A stretch of 64,000 bases of DNA. Source: Paenibacillus beijingensis. Its GTDB lineage: Bacteria > Bacillota > Bacilli > Paenibacillales > Paenibacillaceae. Positions 17,079 through 24,966 of the stretch are shown in pieces. Position 1 is the stretch's first letter. The number at the start of each line of letters is the position of its first letter. The notes beneath the pieces are model-generated. The model had not been told where the DNA came from, made no database searches, and saw only the letters and a list, made by a program, of their open reading frames with translations. The position numbers and the translations under genes were made by a program. Where the stretch lies: positions 1,207,001-1,271,000 of the forward strand of contig NZ_CP011058.1 of assembly GCF_000961095.1 (NCBI RefSeq). The letters run 5' to 3'.

Positions 17079-18044
17079 CTATTGTACAGGATGGAAACGG
17101 TGCCATTCCAAGACTTTCTTTGCGGTTTCCATATCAATTACCAGAATATCGACCCAGCGCCCTCGAAGCGCTGCCGTAATGGCAGGCACTTTGTCTTCAC
17201 CGCTGGCCGAAGCGATAATATTCGGAATCCTCCTCATCTCTCGGGCCGTAAGTCCGATCATCTTGGATTCCGCGCCATAAACGACAGTTTCCCCTTTCTC
17301 ATCCAGGAAAGACGTGCATATATTGGCAACTGCCCCAAGCTTCCGAACCTCTTTGATGTCCTCTCCGGTTAAGAAACCGGCATTTACAATCGTTGATTGC
17401 TCCGAAACCTGTCCAAGACCGATGATGGCCACATTCGCCTGCTGCGCTAAGGAAAGCACTTCAGAAATCTCGGCTTCCTCTAAAATGACGTTGCGCGCCT
17501 GCTGTGACGTAACGAGGGCCGGCGCGTTCAACAGCCAATATTTGGATTTCAGCTTTTCGCCGAACAATCGGCTGTTCGAGTTCGAATGCCAGGAAGTTCC
17601 TTCGGCTCCCCAGCCTCCGATCATCGGAACGAACTGCATGTTTTTTCTTTTGAAATATTGAATCTCATTGCCGATCGAAGCGATGGTGCGGCCGGCCATT
17701 ACCGCGACAATGTCTTGATCCTTCAGCACGTTTTCCAGTAGAGCCGCCGTTGACCGGGCAAGTTGAAGATCGATCAATTGTTGGTCCGCGTTTGGAATAT
17801 GGACCACGATGACGTCATGAATGCCAAATGCTTCCGCCAATGCCTTCTCATATTGATGCTCCTCGGCATACTGGTCTTTTATCGTGATTTGCACGATGCC
17901 CTCTTCTCTGGCCGCGCTTAACATCCGGCTGATTTGGGCCCGGGAAATGCCGAATCTCTCCGAAATCTCTTGTTGATTCAATCCATCGATGTAATATAAC
18001 GTGCTGACCTTGACCAATAGCCGCGTTTTTTCGGTTTCCGTCAT
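17079..18044 (-). CDS. SorC/DeoR-type sugar-responsive transcriptional regulator
   Basis: 321 residues from ATG 18044, for which AAAGGA is at good spacing; an ATG three codons earlier (18053) abuts that site. N-terminal helix-turn-helix LNQQEISERFGISRAQISRML, then a SorC-type effector domain (VAVMAGRTIASIG, MIGGWG, GAVANICTSFLDE, GEDKVPAITAALRG) that binds phosphorylated sugars. It heads the sugar ABC/kinase operon and probably represses it until its sugar ligand appears. A 9-bp inverted repeat TTATGCACA/TGTGCATAA flanks its promoter. Confidence 0.88.
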   Translation of the reverse strand: MTETEKTRLLVKVSTLYYIDGLNQQEISERFGISRAQISRMLSAAREEGIVQITIKDQYAEEHQYEKALAEAFGIHDVIVVHIPNADQQLIDLQLARSTAALLENVLKDQDIVAVMAGRTIASIGNEIQYFKRKNMQFVPMIGGWGAEGTSWHSNSNSRLFGEKLKSKYWLLNAPALVTSQQARNVILEEAEISEVLSLAQQANVAIIGLGQVSEQSTIVNAGFLTGEDIKEVRKLGAVANICTSFLDEKGETVVYGAESKMIGLTAREMRRIPNIIASASGEDKVPAITAALRGRWVDILVIDMETAKKVLEWHRFHPVQ

Positions 18045-18056
18045 CTCTTTCATCCT

Positions 18057-18114
18057 TTATGCACATTTTCTCATTATCGAAATTATTTTCAAAATTAGTA
18101 TATATTGTGCATAA
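18057..18114 (-). promoter_or_regulatory. Candidate operator pair of the SorC-type regulator
   Basis: Perfect 9-bp inverted repeat: TTATGCACA at 18057-18065 and TGTGCATAA at 18106-18114, 40 bases apart, immediately upstream of the regulator start. The spacer is AT-rich and would contain the promoter. Placement fits autoregulation through a looped or tetrameric regulator. Confidence 0.5.
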
Positions 18115-18143
18115 CGAATTTACAATCCTATTTTCCGTTTTCC

Positions 18144-18938
18144 TTATTCAACGACCCGCTTCGCTGGCACAAGTGCAATGGGACGAATCGGGCTCCCGCT
18201 TCCACCCGTAATTTTCAGAGGGGTGGCAATAATAACGGCTCCTCGCGCCGGCAGAAGATGAACATTGGCCAGTTGAGCCAACCCATAACGGTTAACCTCG
18301 TGCATGTAGTGATGACTGGGGAAGGGGACGTCAAAACTTCCGGCTATCCCTGCATCCGTTCCGACCGTTTCAACACCGGCGCCCAACACTTTCCGTTCAT
18401 AAGCCAGAAATTTGGATGCCTCCATTGTAAATCCCGGCGTGTGCGGCATACCGTCTTCCCCTATATTAAAAAATTGTTCCGGATTTTGCGCATACTCCCC
18501 CCATCCGGTATACAAAATGACCCATGCACGCTCAGGAATCCGACCATAACTCAATTCATAAGAAAGGATGTCGTCCACTGTTAACAAATAATCCGGGTTG
18601 TCTGCGCACTGATCCTTTACATTAATGACACACGCTTCGCCGATCATGTTCTGAACGGGCATCGTATCCACTCCGTCCTTCCCTCGGCCGCTGATCCAAT
18701 GATTAGGCGTGTCAAAATGAGTCCCCACATGCTCGCCGGCCGTGAAATCATTCCAATACCAAGCCGGTCCCGCTTCGTCATAGTCCGAAAGTTTATGATA
18801 CTTGAATCCTGCGGGATTGGCAAAAGGCTCCGGTAATTGAATGACAGGCGTCTGCTCATTCAAAGGCTGTGCCAAATCGATAACTTCAATGTCGCCGCTG
18901 ATTATCCCCTGCACCAAGCTCTCCAACAAACTCCTCAC
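18144..18938 (-). CDS. Cyclase-family (kynurenine formamidase-like) metal-dependent hydrolase
   Basis: 264 residues. The family metal motif HVGTHFDTPNHW (HxGTHxDxPxH) lies near residue 70, with further conserved pieces VILYTGW near residue 140 and GVETVGTDAGIAG near residue 190. These enzymes hydrolyse amide, ester or lactone bonds, for example N-formylkynurenine or isatin, using Zn or Mn. Start ATG 18938 with GGAGGAG upstream. It is monocistronic by position and has its own promoter with the shared Crp/Fnr-type site (18974-19018), linking it to the Rieske/ACAD operons 8-10 kb away rather than to its sugar-operon neighbour. Confidence 0.85.
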   Translation of the reverse strand: MRSLLESLVQGIISGDIEVIDLAQPLNEQTPVIQLPEPFANPAGFKYHKLSDYDEAGPAWYWNDFTAGEHVGTHFDTPNHWISGRGKDGVDTMPVQNMIGEACVINVKDQCADNPDYLLTVDDILSYELSYGRIPERAWVILYTGWGEYAQNPEQFFNIGEDGMPHTPGFTMEASKFLAYERKVLGAGVETVGTDAGIAGSFDVPFPSHHYMHEVNRYGLAQLANVHLLPARGAVIIATPLKITGGSGSPIRPIALVPAKRVVE

Positions 18939-18973
18939 TCCTCCAAATTTTATTGACCTGTATTGATGCCTTA

Positions 18974-19018
18974 ATCATATAAACGCCATAATAATTAATC
19001 TATTAAACAGTTAACGTT
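18974..19018 (-). promoter_or_regulatory. Class II activator-type promoter of the cyclase-family gene
   Basis: Minus-strand site AACGTTAACTGTTTAATAG (19000-19018), 20 bases, then -10 hexamer TATGAT (18974-18979); core TTAA-ACAG-TTAA centred at 19008.5, i.e. -41.5. Predicted start of transcription is about 30 bases before the gene. Third member of the shared-site group, and the one with the best -10. Confidence 0.75.
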
Positions 19019-19156
19019 TAGAGCTGATTTTAATAACGATATACCAATATCAGCCTGAACTCCTATCAGCTTCACTGAGCGGGGCAGTGCAATCATTTGA
19101 GTAACCGCTTCGAACACTAAGCCAGCCTCCTTAAGGCTTGTACTGAATTTTCCCAT
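18995..19156 (-). CDS. Small hypothetical protein (53 residues)
   Basis: ATG at 19154-19156, preceded by AGGAGGG and seven T, opens a 53-codon frame ending in TAA at 18995. It begins MGKFSTSLKEAGLVFEAV and contains no signal peptide or known motif. Its last codons overlap the activator site of the cyclase gene, so it could be a leftover of a longer gene cut when the promoter arrived. The ribosome site lies in the 3' arm of a long hairpin (19163-19220). I do not recognise the protein. Confidence 0.4.
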   Translation of the reverse strand: MGKFSTSLKEAGLVFEAVTQMIALPRSVKLIGVQADIGISLLKSALNVNCLID

Positions 19157-19440
19157 AAAAAAATCCCTCCTGCGTGTCTACAGTAAGAAGCTTAATTCTC
19201 ACCATCTACACAAGAGGGATCATACCAAGGAGTAACCCTACTCCATCAAGGTTTCAAATACCAGGTGCATCACCTACAGGAAATATTTACCGGCATATGG
19301 ATGAGAAGCTACCTCCTACTTTTGACTCTTGCAAATATTTTGTAAAAGGACATCGACTCTTTTTGGCGAATTGGATGGTTACCACACAAACCCATTTCCA
19401 AGAAAAGAAGATGTCCCAATTCCATGGTAACCTTGCTTTA
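19157..19440 (-). other. Structured intergenic segment with a long hairpin before the 53-residue ORF
   Basis: About 280 bases with no convincing gene. At 19163-19220, ATCCCTC pairs with GAGGGAT and inner segments (GTGAGAA with TTCTTAC, TGTGTAGA with its near complement) extend the stem. On the minus strand the hairpin is followed directly by seven T and then the ATG of the small ORF, so it could act as terminator and also bury the ribosome site. Farther out, GGTTACCA (about 19376) and TGGTAACC (about 19424) form another inverted pair. It looks like a regulatory leader but matches no riboswitch class I know. Confidence 0.45.
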
Positions 19441-19469
19441 CGCTCGTCAAGTTCATTTCCGTTCTGTCG

Positions 19470-19889
19470 CTAGGCTTTCGTCACCTTCAGCTCCGGCACT
19501 TCATTCGCTTTGTTCACGGCATCCTTCATTTGACTCACCGCTTCTTCGGGGATCAAATCTTCCGCCTCTTTCCTGGGGCAAACGCCATTCTCCTGAACCC
19601 ATGTCCACATCGCGGCAAAAATAGGCTGCAGACGCTGACCGCGTTCGGTAAGGTCATATTCGACATGCAGCGGTACACCAGGGTAAAGCGTGCGTGTGAC
19701 GATTTCCTTCTCCTCCAACAGCCGCAACCGGTCTGTCAATGTTTTCGGACTGATGGGGTGCAGCTTACGGCGTAATTCCCCAAAACGTCTGGTGCCGTTA
19801 AACAGTTCGAGCAAGAGAAGAAGCGTCCACTTTCCATCCAAAATCTCCAGGATGGGTTCAATGGCACCAGGGCAAGATCGATCCATCAT
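19470..19889 (-). CDS. HxlR-family winged-helix transcriptional regulator
   Basis: 139 residues from ATG 19887-19889, with GGAGGG eight bases upstream; the upstream ATG at 19904 contains that site and is unlikely. The HxlR pattern is clear: an N-terminal Cys (SCPGAIEPILEIL), DGKWTLLLLLEL, GTRRFGELRRKL, ISPKTLTDRLRLLEE and the wing VEYDLTERG. Such dimeric regulators often control an adjacent oxidoreductase or hydrolase gene and sense electrophiles through the Cys. It is divergent from the haloalkane-dehalogenase-like gene, which is the probable target. Confidence 0.88.
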   Translation of the reverse strand: MMDRSCPGAIEPILEILDGKWTLLLLLELFNGTRRFGELRRKLHPISPKTLTDRLRLLEEKEIVTRTLYPGVPLHVEYDLTERGQRLQPIFAAMWTWVQENGVCPRKEAEDLIPEEAVSQMKDAVNKANEVPELKVTKA

Positions 19890-19913
19890 CGGCTTTCCCT
19901 CCATAGTTCATTT

Positions 19914-19951
19914 TTTGAAACTATTGCACTTTTCTGTAACTACTTTTCAAA
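19914..19951. promoter_or_regulatory. Candidate HxlR operator in the divergent intergenic region
   Basis: TTTGAAA (19914-19920) and TTTCAAA (19945-19951) form an inverted pair between the divergent HxlR and hydrolase genes, with AACTA/TAACTA-like bases inside each arm. Position suits control of both genes; the match is by symmetry only. Confidence 0.35.
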
Positions 19952-20027
19952 TGTACCATACTTCAAATATGATTGGAATCGAGGAGAGGAAAAAAATTGA
20001 AAAGTGGCAGAGAGGAGGGATGCACAA

Positions 20028-20900
20028 ATGGAGAGACCGTTTGAAGTCGATCTGATTGAGTACCCATTCACCGATCGCTGGCTGCCTTACCGTGACGGTT
20101 ATATTCATTACCTCGATGAAGGGCAAGGACCGACGGTTCTTCTTCTGCACGGCAACCCTACGTGGTCTTATCTTTATCGGAACGTCATCAAAGAGCTGCG
20201 CGGGGAATACCGTCTTATTGCTCCGGATTATCCCGGATTCGGCATGTCGAAGGCGCCTGCCGGCTATCGCTTTACGCCGCAAGAGCAATCAGAAGCCGTT
20301 CTTGATCTGATCCGCCGCTTGGATCTAAAGGATTTTGTACTAGTGGTTCAGGATTGGGGAGGTCCGATCGGCCTGAACTACGCGGTACGGCATCGGAAAA
20401 ACTTGCGCGGCATCGTCGTGATGAACACCTGGGCCTGGCCGGCAAAAATTTTGCCGATGAAAATGTTCTCGCTCGCCATGGGAGGTCGGCCACTCGGGTA
20501 CTGGCTTCAAACACGGCGCAATTTTTTCGCCAAGGTCATTGTTCCGCGCGGGATTTACCATGCCGAGAAAGTGACGGACAGCTTGAGAAAAGCTTATACC
20601 GCCCCGTTCCCGACCGCGAAGTCCAGGATACCGACATGGGTCTTTCCCGGGCAGATCCGCAAGGCGCGGCCATGGCTCGCCGACATTGAATCGAAGCTGT
20701 GGAATTTGTCCGATTTACCCGCGCAAATTTTATGGGGCACGAAAGACAGCGCCGGCTTCCCGCCCGAACAGATGGCTAAATGGCAGAGATATCTGCCAAT
20801 GAGCGAAACCGAGATCCTGGACGACGCCTCACACTATGTGCAAGAGGATCGGCCGGATCGGGTAGCGGCATCAATCCGAAGAGTATGGATAAGAACATGA
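20028..20900 (+). CDS. Haloalkane dehalogenase-like alpha/beta hydrolase
   Basis: 290 residues from ATG 20028, with GAGGAGGG nine bases upstream. The alpha/beta hydrolase marks match haloalkane dehalogenases: HGNPTWSYLYR near residue 40 (oxyanion hole and halide-side Asn/Trp), nucleophile Asp followed by Trp in VVQDWGGPIG near residue 110, and the catalytic His in ASHYVQEDRP near the end. The QDWGG nucleophile elbow distinguishes dehalogenases from Ser hydrolases. It would cleave carbon-halogen bonds of short alkyl halides to alcohol and halide, though family relatives with unknown natural substrates are common. Followed by a reductase gene 14 bp later. Confidence 0.82.
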   Translation: MERPFEVDLIEYPFTDRWLPYRDGYIHYLDEGQGPTVLLLHGNPTWSYLYRNVIKELRGEYRLIAPDYPGFGMSKAPAGYRFTPQEQSEAVLDLIRRLDLKDFVLVVQDWGGPIGLNYAVRHRKNLRGIVVMNTWAWPAKILPMKMFSLAMGGRPLGYWLQTRRNFFAKVIVPRGIYHAEKVTDSLRKAYTAPFPTAKSRIPTWVFPGQIRKARPWLADIESKLWNLSDLPAQILWGTKDSAGFPPEQMAKWQRYLPMSETEILDDASHYVQEDRPDRVAASIRRVWIRT

Positions 20901-20914
20901 GGAGGAATTCGATA

Positions 20915-21430
20915 ATGAAAACGATTTTATGGGCAACCTTAACCGCTAACGGCAATTATGCGCAGTCCAGCCCCGAGAACCCGCCGAAAAAGGAAGCGCT
21001 GGACGACTTCGCGACGCAAGCCAAAACAGCAGGAAATTTCATTGTCGGACGCCGGACTTTCGAGCGTATGCTCGAAGACGGTGGTGGTGGTGCGAGTCCC
21101 TTTGCCGATATCGATATCGTCGTCGTTTCCAGGAACGGCGCGGAAATCCCGGGCGTAACGGTTGCAGGGTCGCCTCAGGAAGCCTTGAATTACCTGCAGC
21201 AAAAAGGCCATCAAACCGCTCTCATTGGCGCCGGCGCGGATATCCACAATTCGTTTCTGGGTCACGGGCTTGTAGACGAGGTGATTTTCAATGTGGCGCC
21301 TGTGATGGAGGGCAAGGGGTTAAATCTTGTGATCGACAAAGATAACTATCAATATAAACATGTGCAATTGCTGGACTGCAAACCCCTCGGCAGCGGTGTC
21401 GTTCAACTGCGCTATGCGCTTGAACGGTAA
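20915..21430 (+). CDS. Dihydrofolate reductase-fold (RibD C-terminal-like) protein
   Basis: 171 residues from ATG 20915 after GAGGAGG. The RibD-C/DHFR-like fold is seen in MKTILWATLTANGNYAQ, NFIVGRRTFERML, IVVVSRNG and GAGADIHNSFLGHGLVDEV. These small NADPH-binding proteins are common in Gram-positive bacteria and usually have no proven function; true folate or riboflavin roles are unlikely for a lone copy. It shares a transcript with the dehalogenase-like hydrolase and so may also answer to the HxlR regulator. Confidence 0.8.
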   Translation: MKTILWATLTANGNYAQSSPENPPKKEALDDFATQAKTAGNFIVGRRTFERMLEDGGGGASPFADIDIVVVSRNGAEIPGVTVAGSPQEALNYLQQKGHQTALIGAGADIHNSFLGHGLVDEVIFNVAPVMEGKGLNLVIDKDNYQYKHVQLLDCKPLGSGVVQLRYALER

Positions 21431-22107
21431 ATGCTCGAGGCCTAATTGCACCGCGCGCAGCTCCCAGCGCACGGTGCGGCATTGCATGACGGACGACCAC
21501 AATACTATTCCAATTCCAGCTCGATGACGATATCGAAATCGTCCGGAAGCGAGGGGCCCGGCAAATGAATAAAAACAACGCCGCTGTTGATCGTCCGTCC
21601 AAAGTCCGCAAATGTTTCGATTCGGATTTGTCTTTGAGCAGCATCGTTTTCGCAACTTGCGGTTCCGCGTCTCGCTCTTGGACTCACTCTCCCATTAACT
21701 CAGGAACCGAGCAGAAATGGCTGTCGCTGACCTTATCGGCGAACAAAAGTTTCGCGTTAGAATATCAGAAAAGGAAAAAGCAGATTTTATACTTTCTGAT
21801 ATTTTAAGAAAGGCTCCTCTTCGAAGCCCTCTCCACGATGAATGGCACTACGTAAGAGGTAGCTTTTCATGCCGAACAGAAATTTCCTGAGCCGATGGGA
21901 GAATGGACAAAAGATGCTGACAAGTGACCTGTACCATACATCCCTCACTATATTTCTCACAGTCATCATCAACCCCGTTTCCGCGCCGAAACGTTATGCT
22001 TTCTTAATCTTATTGAAAAAAAGACGCCGTTTGTACGACGTCTCTGTTCGTTCTCGAGTTACGATTCAGTATGCCTCGCGCAGAACATTCGCTTGAATAC
22101 GGGATAA
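21431..22107. other. Non-coding or decayed region
   Basis: Nearly 680 bases without a confident gene. It contains a minus-strand frame (21505-21687) that looks like the C-terminal part of a lost protein, listed separately, and a weak hairpin GACGcCGT-ttgt-ACGaCGTC near 22022-22041 with an A-run on its left. The rest shows no repeat, RNA gene or promoter I can support. Confidence 0.4.
21505..21687 (-). pseudogene. Possible C-terminal fragment of an unidentified protein
   Basis: A 60-codon minus-strand frame with protein-like alternation in its second half (FADFGRTINSGVVFIHLPGP, then an acidic end). It has no start codon with a ribosome site and no similar frame upstream, so it is more likely the tail of a lost gene than a small gene. 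Family not recognised. Confidence 0.3.
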
Positions 22108-22145
22108 AACAATAAGAGCAGCCGGCGGCTGCTCTCTCTTTTGTA
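22108..22145 (-). terminator. Intrinsic terminator of the phoX-tatA-tatC group
   Basis: AGAGCAGCC-ggc-GGCTGCTCT forms a 9-bp stem (22115-22135) about 20 bases past the tatC stop. T-rich bases lie on both sides, so it may work in either direction. Confidence 0.75.
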
Positions 22146-22160
22146 TTTGGGAAGCCCGCT

Positions 22161-22886
22161 TCAGTTTTCTTTATTTTGCAGGCTCAATTTTTTTCTGTAT
22201 ACGACTTTGGAAATGGTGATGCTGATTTCATACAGTAAACAAAGCGGCACGATGACGATAATATCCGATAAAATATCCGGCGGGGTAATCGTGACCGCAA
22301 CAATGACGAGCAGGAAGTAAGCGAGTTTGCGGGCTTTGGCGAGCCTGACCGGATTCACGATTCCGAGCTTGGTCAGAAACATGACGACGGCAGGCATTTC
22401 GAACAGCAGCCCGAACGGGACCGTCATATTGACCATAAAAGTGAAATATTTTTGGGCGGTGTACATCGCTGCAAAGTCGTCGGCCGCCATTTCGTACATG
22501 AAGTGCAGCACCATCGGAAACAAAATAAAGTAACCGAAGCTGATGCCGACGAGAAACAGCGCCGTAATGGCCGGGATAAAAAGAATCGTGGCACGCTGCG
22601 CCGCCGACGGAACGGCCGGCTGCACGAACTTCCACGTTTGATAAGCGGCGACCGGTATCGTGACGGCGAGAGCGACGATGGCGGCGATCATCATGTAGAC
22701 CCAGATCACATCCGAAGGCCCCAGCACGACCAGCTTCTGGTCGATATCCCGTGTGAGCCACGCGTAAATGTCGCGTACATAGATGAAAGCCGCGGCCATG
22801 GACACCAAAAAAGCGATCAGCGTCCGTATAAGCCTCGACCGCATTTCCTCCAAATGCCCGATCAGATTCAAATCATTCGGGTCTTT
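22161..22886 (-). CDS. tatC: Twin-arginine translocase subunit TatC
   Basis: 241 residues from ATG 22884-22886, four bases after the tatA stop. The conserved cytoplasmic N-terminus HLEEMRSRLIRT is followed by six membrane helices, the usual TatC plan, with the conserved Pro-rich loops (GPSDVIWVYM, FGLLFEMPAVV). TatC forms the receptor for twin-arginine signal peptides and exports folded proteins with TatA. It is encoded right after tatA and phoX, which carries a twin-arginine signal, so this is likely a dedicated phosphatase exporter, as with phoD-tatAd-tatCd in Bacillus subtilis. Confidence 0.95.
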   Translation of the reverse strand, partial: KDPNDLNLIGHLEEMRSRLIRTLIAFLVSMAAAFIYVRDIYAWLTRDIDQKLVVLGPSDVIWVYMMIAAIVALAVTIPVAAYQTWKFVQPAVPSAAQRATILFIPAITALFLVGISFGYFILFPMVLHFMYEMAADDFAAMYTAQKYFTFMVNMTVPFGLLFEMPAVVMFLTKLGIVNPVRLAKARKLAYFLLVIVAVTITPPDILSDIIVIVPLCLLYEISITISKVVYRKKLSLQNKEN

Positions 22887-22890
22887 CATC

Positions 22891-23097
22891 TTATTTGTCA
22901 GCAAGCGGCTGCTTCGTGTCGGATTCTTTCTTGCCGTCGTCTTCACCGTTTACCAGGCCGCGGGTCGCGCCTTTGAATTCGCTTAATGTGCGCCCGAAAG
23001 CCCGGCCGAGTTCAGGAAGCTTGGAAGGTCCGAATATAATCAGTGCGATGATCAAAATGAGAACCAAACCGCCGATACCAATATTGCCAAAAGGCAT
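22891..23097 (-). CDS. tatA: Twin-arginine translocase subunit TatA
   Basis: 68 residues from ATG 23095-23097, with AGGAG about ten bases upstream; a GTG three codons earlier is too close to that site. A single N-terminal membrane helix (GGLVLILIIALIIFG) is followed by the family motif FGPSKLPELGRAFGR, the amphipathic helix and a charged tail. TatA oligomers form the pore or weakened membrane patch for folded substrates. Encoded between phoX and tatC. Confidence 0.95.
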   Translation of the reverse strand: MPFGNIGIGGLVLILIIALIIFGPSKLPELGRAFGRTLSEFKGATRGLVNGEDDGKKESDTKQPLADK

Positions 23098-23202
23098 TGC
23101 TGTCACGCTCCTCTTAGTAAATGACGGCCGGAGGGGAAAGGTCCGCTTCCGGCCGGTAATGATAAAATTCCGTTATAATGCTGGTCTATTGCTCCGCTTT
23201 AA

Positions 23203-24879
23203 TTAACCGAGTTTGAAACCGCTGATTGCCACGACGCCGGCGCGGGCCTTTTTATCGCCCGGACGGTGAGGCCAACGGCTCGTCGGATTGTTCAGGTCCG
23301 ACGTTTCTTCGCCCGGATGCTGGATGGATAAGAACAACGTTTTTTCATCCGGCGTGAAGTAAGGACCCGTCAATTCGCACTCCACCGGACCCGAAGCGAA
23401 CTGCAGCGCGGTTCCTTGGCTTGGACCGCTCGTCGGAATAACGAAAAGTCCGTTGTTCATGAACGGTTTGTGCACGCCTTTGTTTTGGCTGCCGCTGGAG
23501 ATGTCCGTCACGACCCACAGGTTGCCGTTCGAGTCGAAAGCAAGATTGTCCGGCGAGCTGAATCCCGACTGGCGGCCGCCGGCTGCAAAGATTTCAAAAT
23601 CGAATTCCAGCGCGCCCAGGTCGTTGCCCGATTCGAAGATGCGCGTAATGTGGCCGTGAATGTTGCCATGGATATCGTTGTTCGTATGGCAAATGAATAC
23701 CGTGTTGTCGAACGGGGAAATTTCGATATCCTCCGGACGGTCCGTCGGCGTGCCGCCCACGAGCAGTGCCGCTTCCTGGCAGTATACAACGACGTCAGCC
23801 TGCGTTTGATATTTTTTCAGCAGATCATCGCGTTTGGTGGATACGCCGAACGGCGCCTTGAACTTGCTGTCGTTGATCACTTTCTGAACGGCCTCGATCG
23901 TTACCGGCAGCCATTTGCCCGACTTAAGGTTGGCGACATAAAGCGTGCCGTCTTCCAGCAGAGCCGAGTTGCCGCGGCCTTTCAACGGGTCAAACTTGCC
24001 TTTGCTAATAAATTTGTAGACGCAGGCGTCCTTCTTGTCATCGCCCATATAAACGACGACGCGGCCGTCCGCCGTAAGGCCCATTGCCGTATTCTCATGG
24101 TTGAAACGGCCAAGCGCCGTATGCTTTTTCAGGTAGGATTTGTTAAATGGATCGATCTCTACGACCCAGCCGTAATGGGTGACGTTCAAATTGGACGCTT
24201 CGGCCGTTTCGGTAAAGTTCTCTTCGCAGGAAAGCACCGTGTTCCACAGCGTTACGCCGCCGGAGCAGTTGGCGAAGGTGCCCTGAACGGTCGAAGCGCC
24301 TCCAACGGCCGCCGTCCCTTTTGCCGGCCCGGTAAGCGCAAAATTGGTGAAGCCGTTGATGCGCCGCGCATAATTGGACGTCGTGTCCATTTTCCATGTG
24401 CCGTTCTCGTCGCGGAATACTTCAATGACGGACATCCCTTGGTAGTACAGATTTTTTTGCACCTGTTCCGGCGTCATTTTGCCATCCACAGGTCCGATGC
24501 TAAATACGCCGGTATATTCGTGATTGTTGACCAGAAGGCCGCGCGAATTGGAGCCGTTAATCGGGAAATAAGCGTTGTAGTCCGAGCCGTCGCCGAACTT
24601 CTCGCCGGCTTTGTTGATCACGTCGTCCAGCGCGGCGATAACGTCATATTTATAACCTTTCGGGAGAATAAGCTTGTCTTCTTTGGAAGGCGTAATCGGT
24701 TCGAAATACCCGCTTACTTTGTTCGTTTTGAAACCGAAGAGGTGATTGGCTGTCGAAGATGCGGAAGCTTTGCCCTCCAATGAACCGAGGCCGGCCGATG
24801 CTGCTGCCAATGCGGCAGCCCCTGTGCCTAAATAGGATAGAAACGTGCGGCGGTCTATGCTTTTGCTCAACTTGTTCAC
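23203..24879 (-). CDS. phoX: PhoX-family alkaline phosphatase with Tat signal
   Basis: 558 residues. The N-terminus has a twin-arginine signal (DRRTFLSYLG near residue 10, then an Ala-rich hydrophobic stretch ending ASA), so the folded enzyme leaves through Tat. The body is the DUF839/PhoX fold: VNNHEYTGVF near residue 110, SCEENFTETAE near residue 220 and CHTNNDIHGNIHG near residue 395, which supply Ca and Fe ligands. PhoX hydrolyses phosphomonoesters outside the cell under phosphate limitation. It is the first gene of phoX-tatA-tatC. TTAACA-like half-sites upstream suggest PhoP control. Confidence 0.92.
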   Translation of the reverse strand: MNKLSKSIDRRTFLSYLGTGAAALAAASAGLGSLEGKASASSTANHLFGFKTNKVSGYFEPITPSKEDKLILPKGYKYDVIAALDDVINKAGEKFGDGSDYNAYFPINGSNSRGLLVNNHEYTGVFSIGPVDGKMTPEQVQKNLYYQGMSVIEVFRDENGTWKMDTTSNYARRINGFTNFALTGPAKGTAAVGGASTVQGTFANCSGGVTLWNTVLSCEENFTETAEASNLNVTHYGWVVEIDPFNKSYLKKHTALGRFNHENTAMGLTADGRVVVYMGDDKKDACVYKFISKGKFDPLKGRGNSALLEDGTLYVANLKSGKWLPVTIEAVQKVINDSKFKAPFGVSTKRDDLLKKYQTQADVVVYCQEAALLVGGTPTDRPEDIEISPFDNTVFICHTNNDIHGNIHGHITRIFESGNDLGALEFDFEIFAAGGRQSGFSSPDNLAFDSNGNLWVVTDISSGSQNKGVHKPFMNNGLFVIPTSGPSQGTALQFASGPVECELTGPYFTPDEKTLFLSIQHPGEETSDLNNPTSRWPHRPGDKKARAGVVAISGFKLG

Positions 24880-24920
24880 TCTCCATAGTGATAAAATTTA
24901 CCTTCGGAGAGAACTATACA

Positions 24921-24966
24921 GGTGAAGTGTTAAGACCAGGTCAAGCTAATATGTTAAATTTGTAAA
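24921..24966 (-). promoter_or_regulatory. Candidate PhoP half-sites and promoter of phoX
   Basis: On the minus strand the phoX upstream region reads TTTACA, TTAACA, TTGACC, TTAACA and TTCACC between 24966 and 24921; two of these are 11 bases apart, the spacing of Bacillus PhoP boxes. A -10-like TATAGT follows at about 24914-24919. Spacing of the other units is irregular, so this is only suggestive. The sites overlap the 3' end of ypsA. Confidence 0.4.

Noticed and set aside
23416..24783. A plus-strand frame of 455 codons opposite phoX
   Set aside because: Antisense to phoX, which has a full Tat signal and PhoX motifs.
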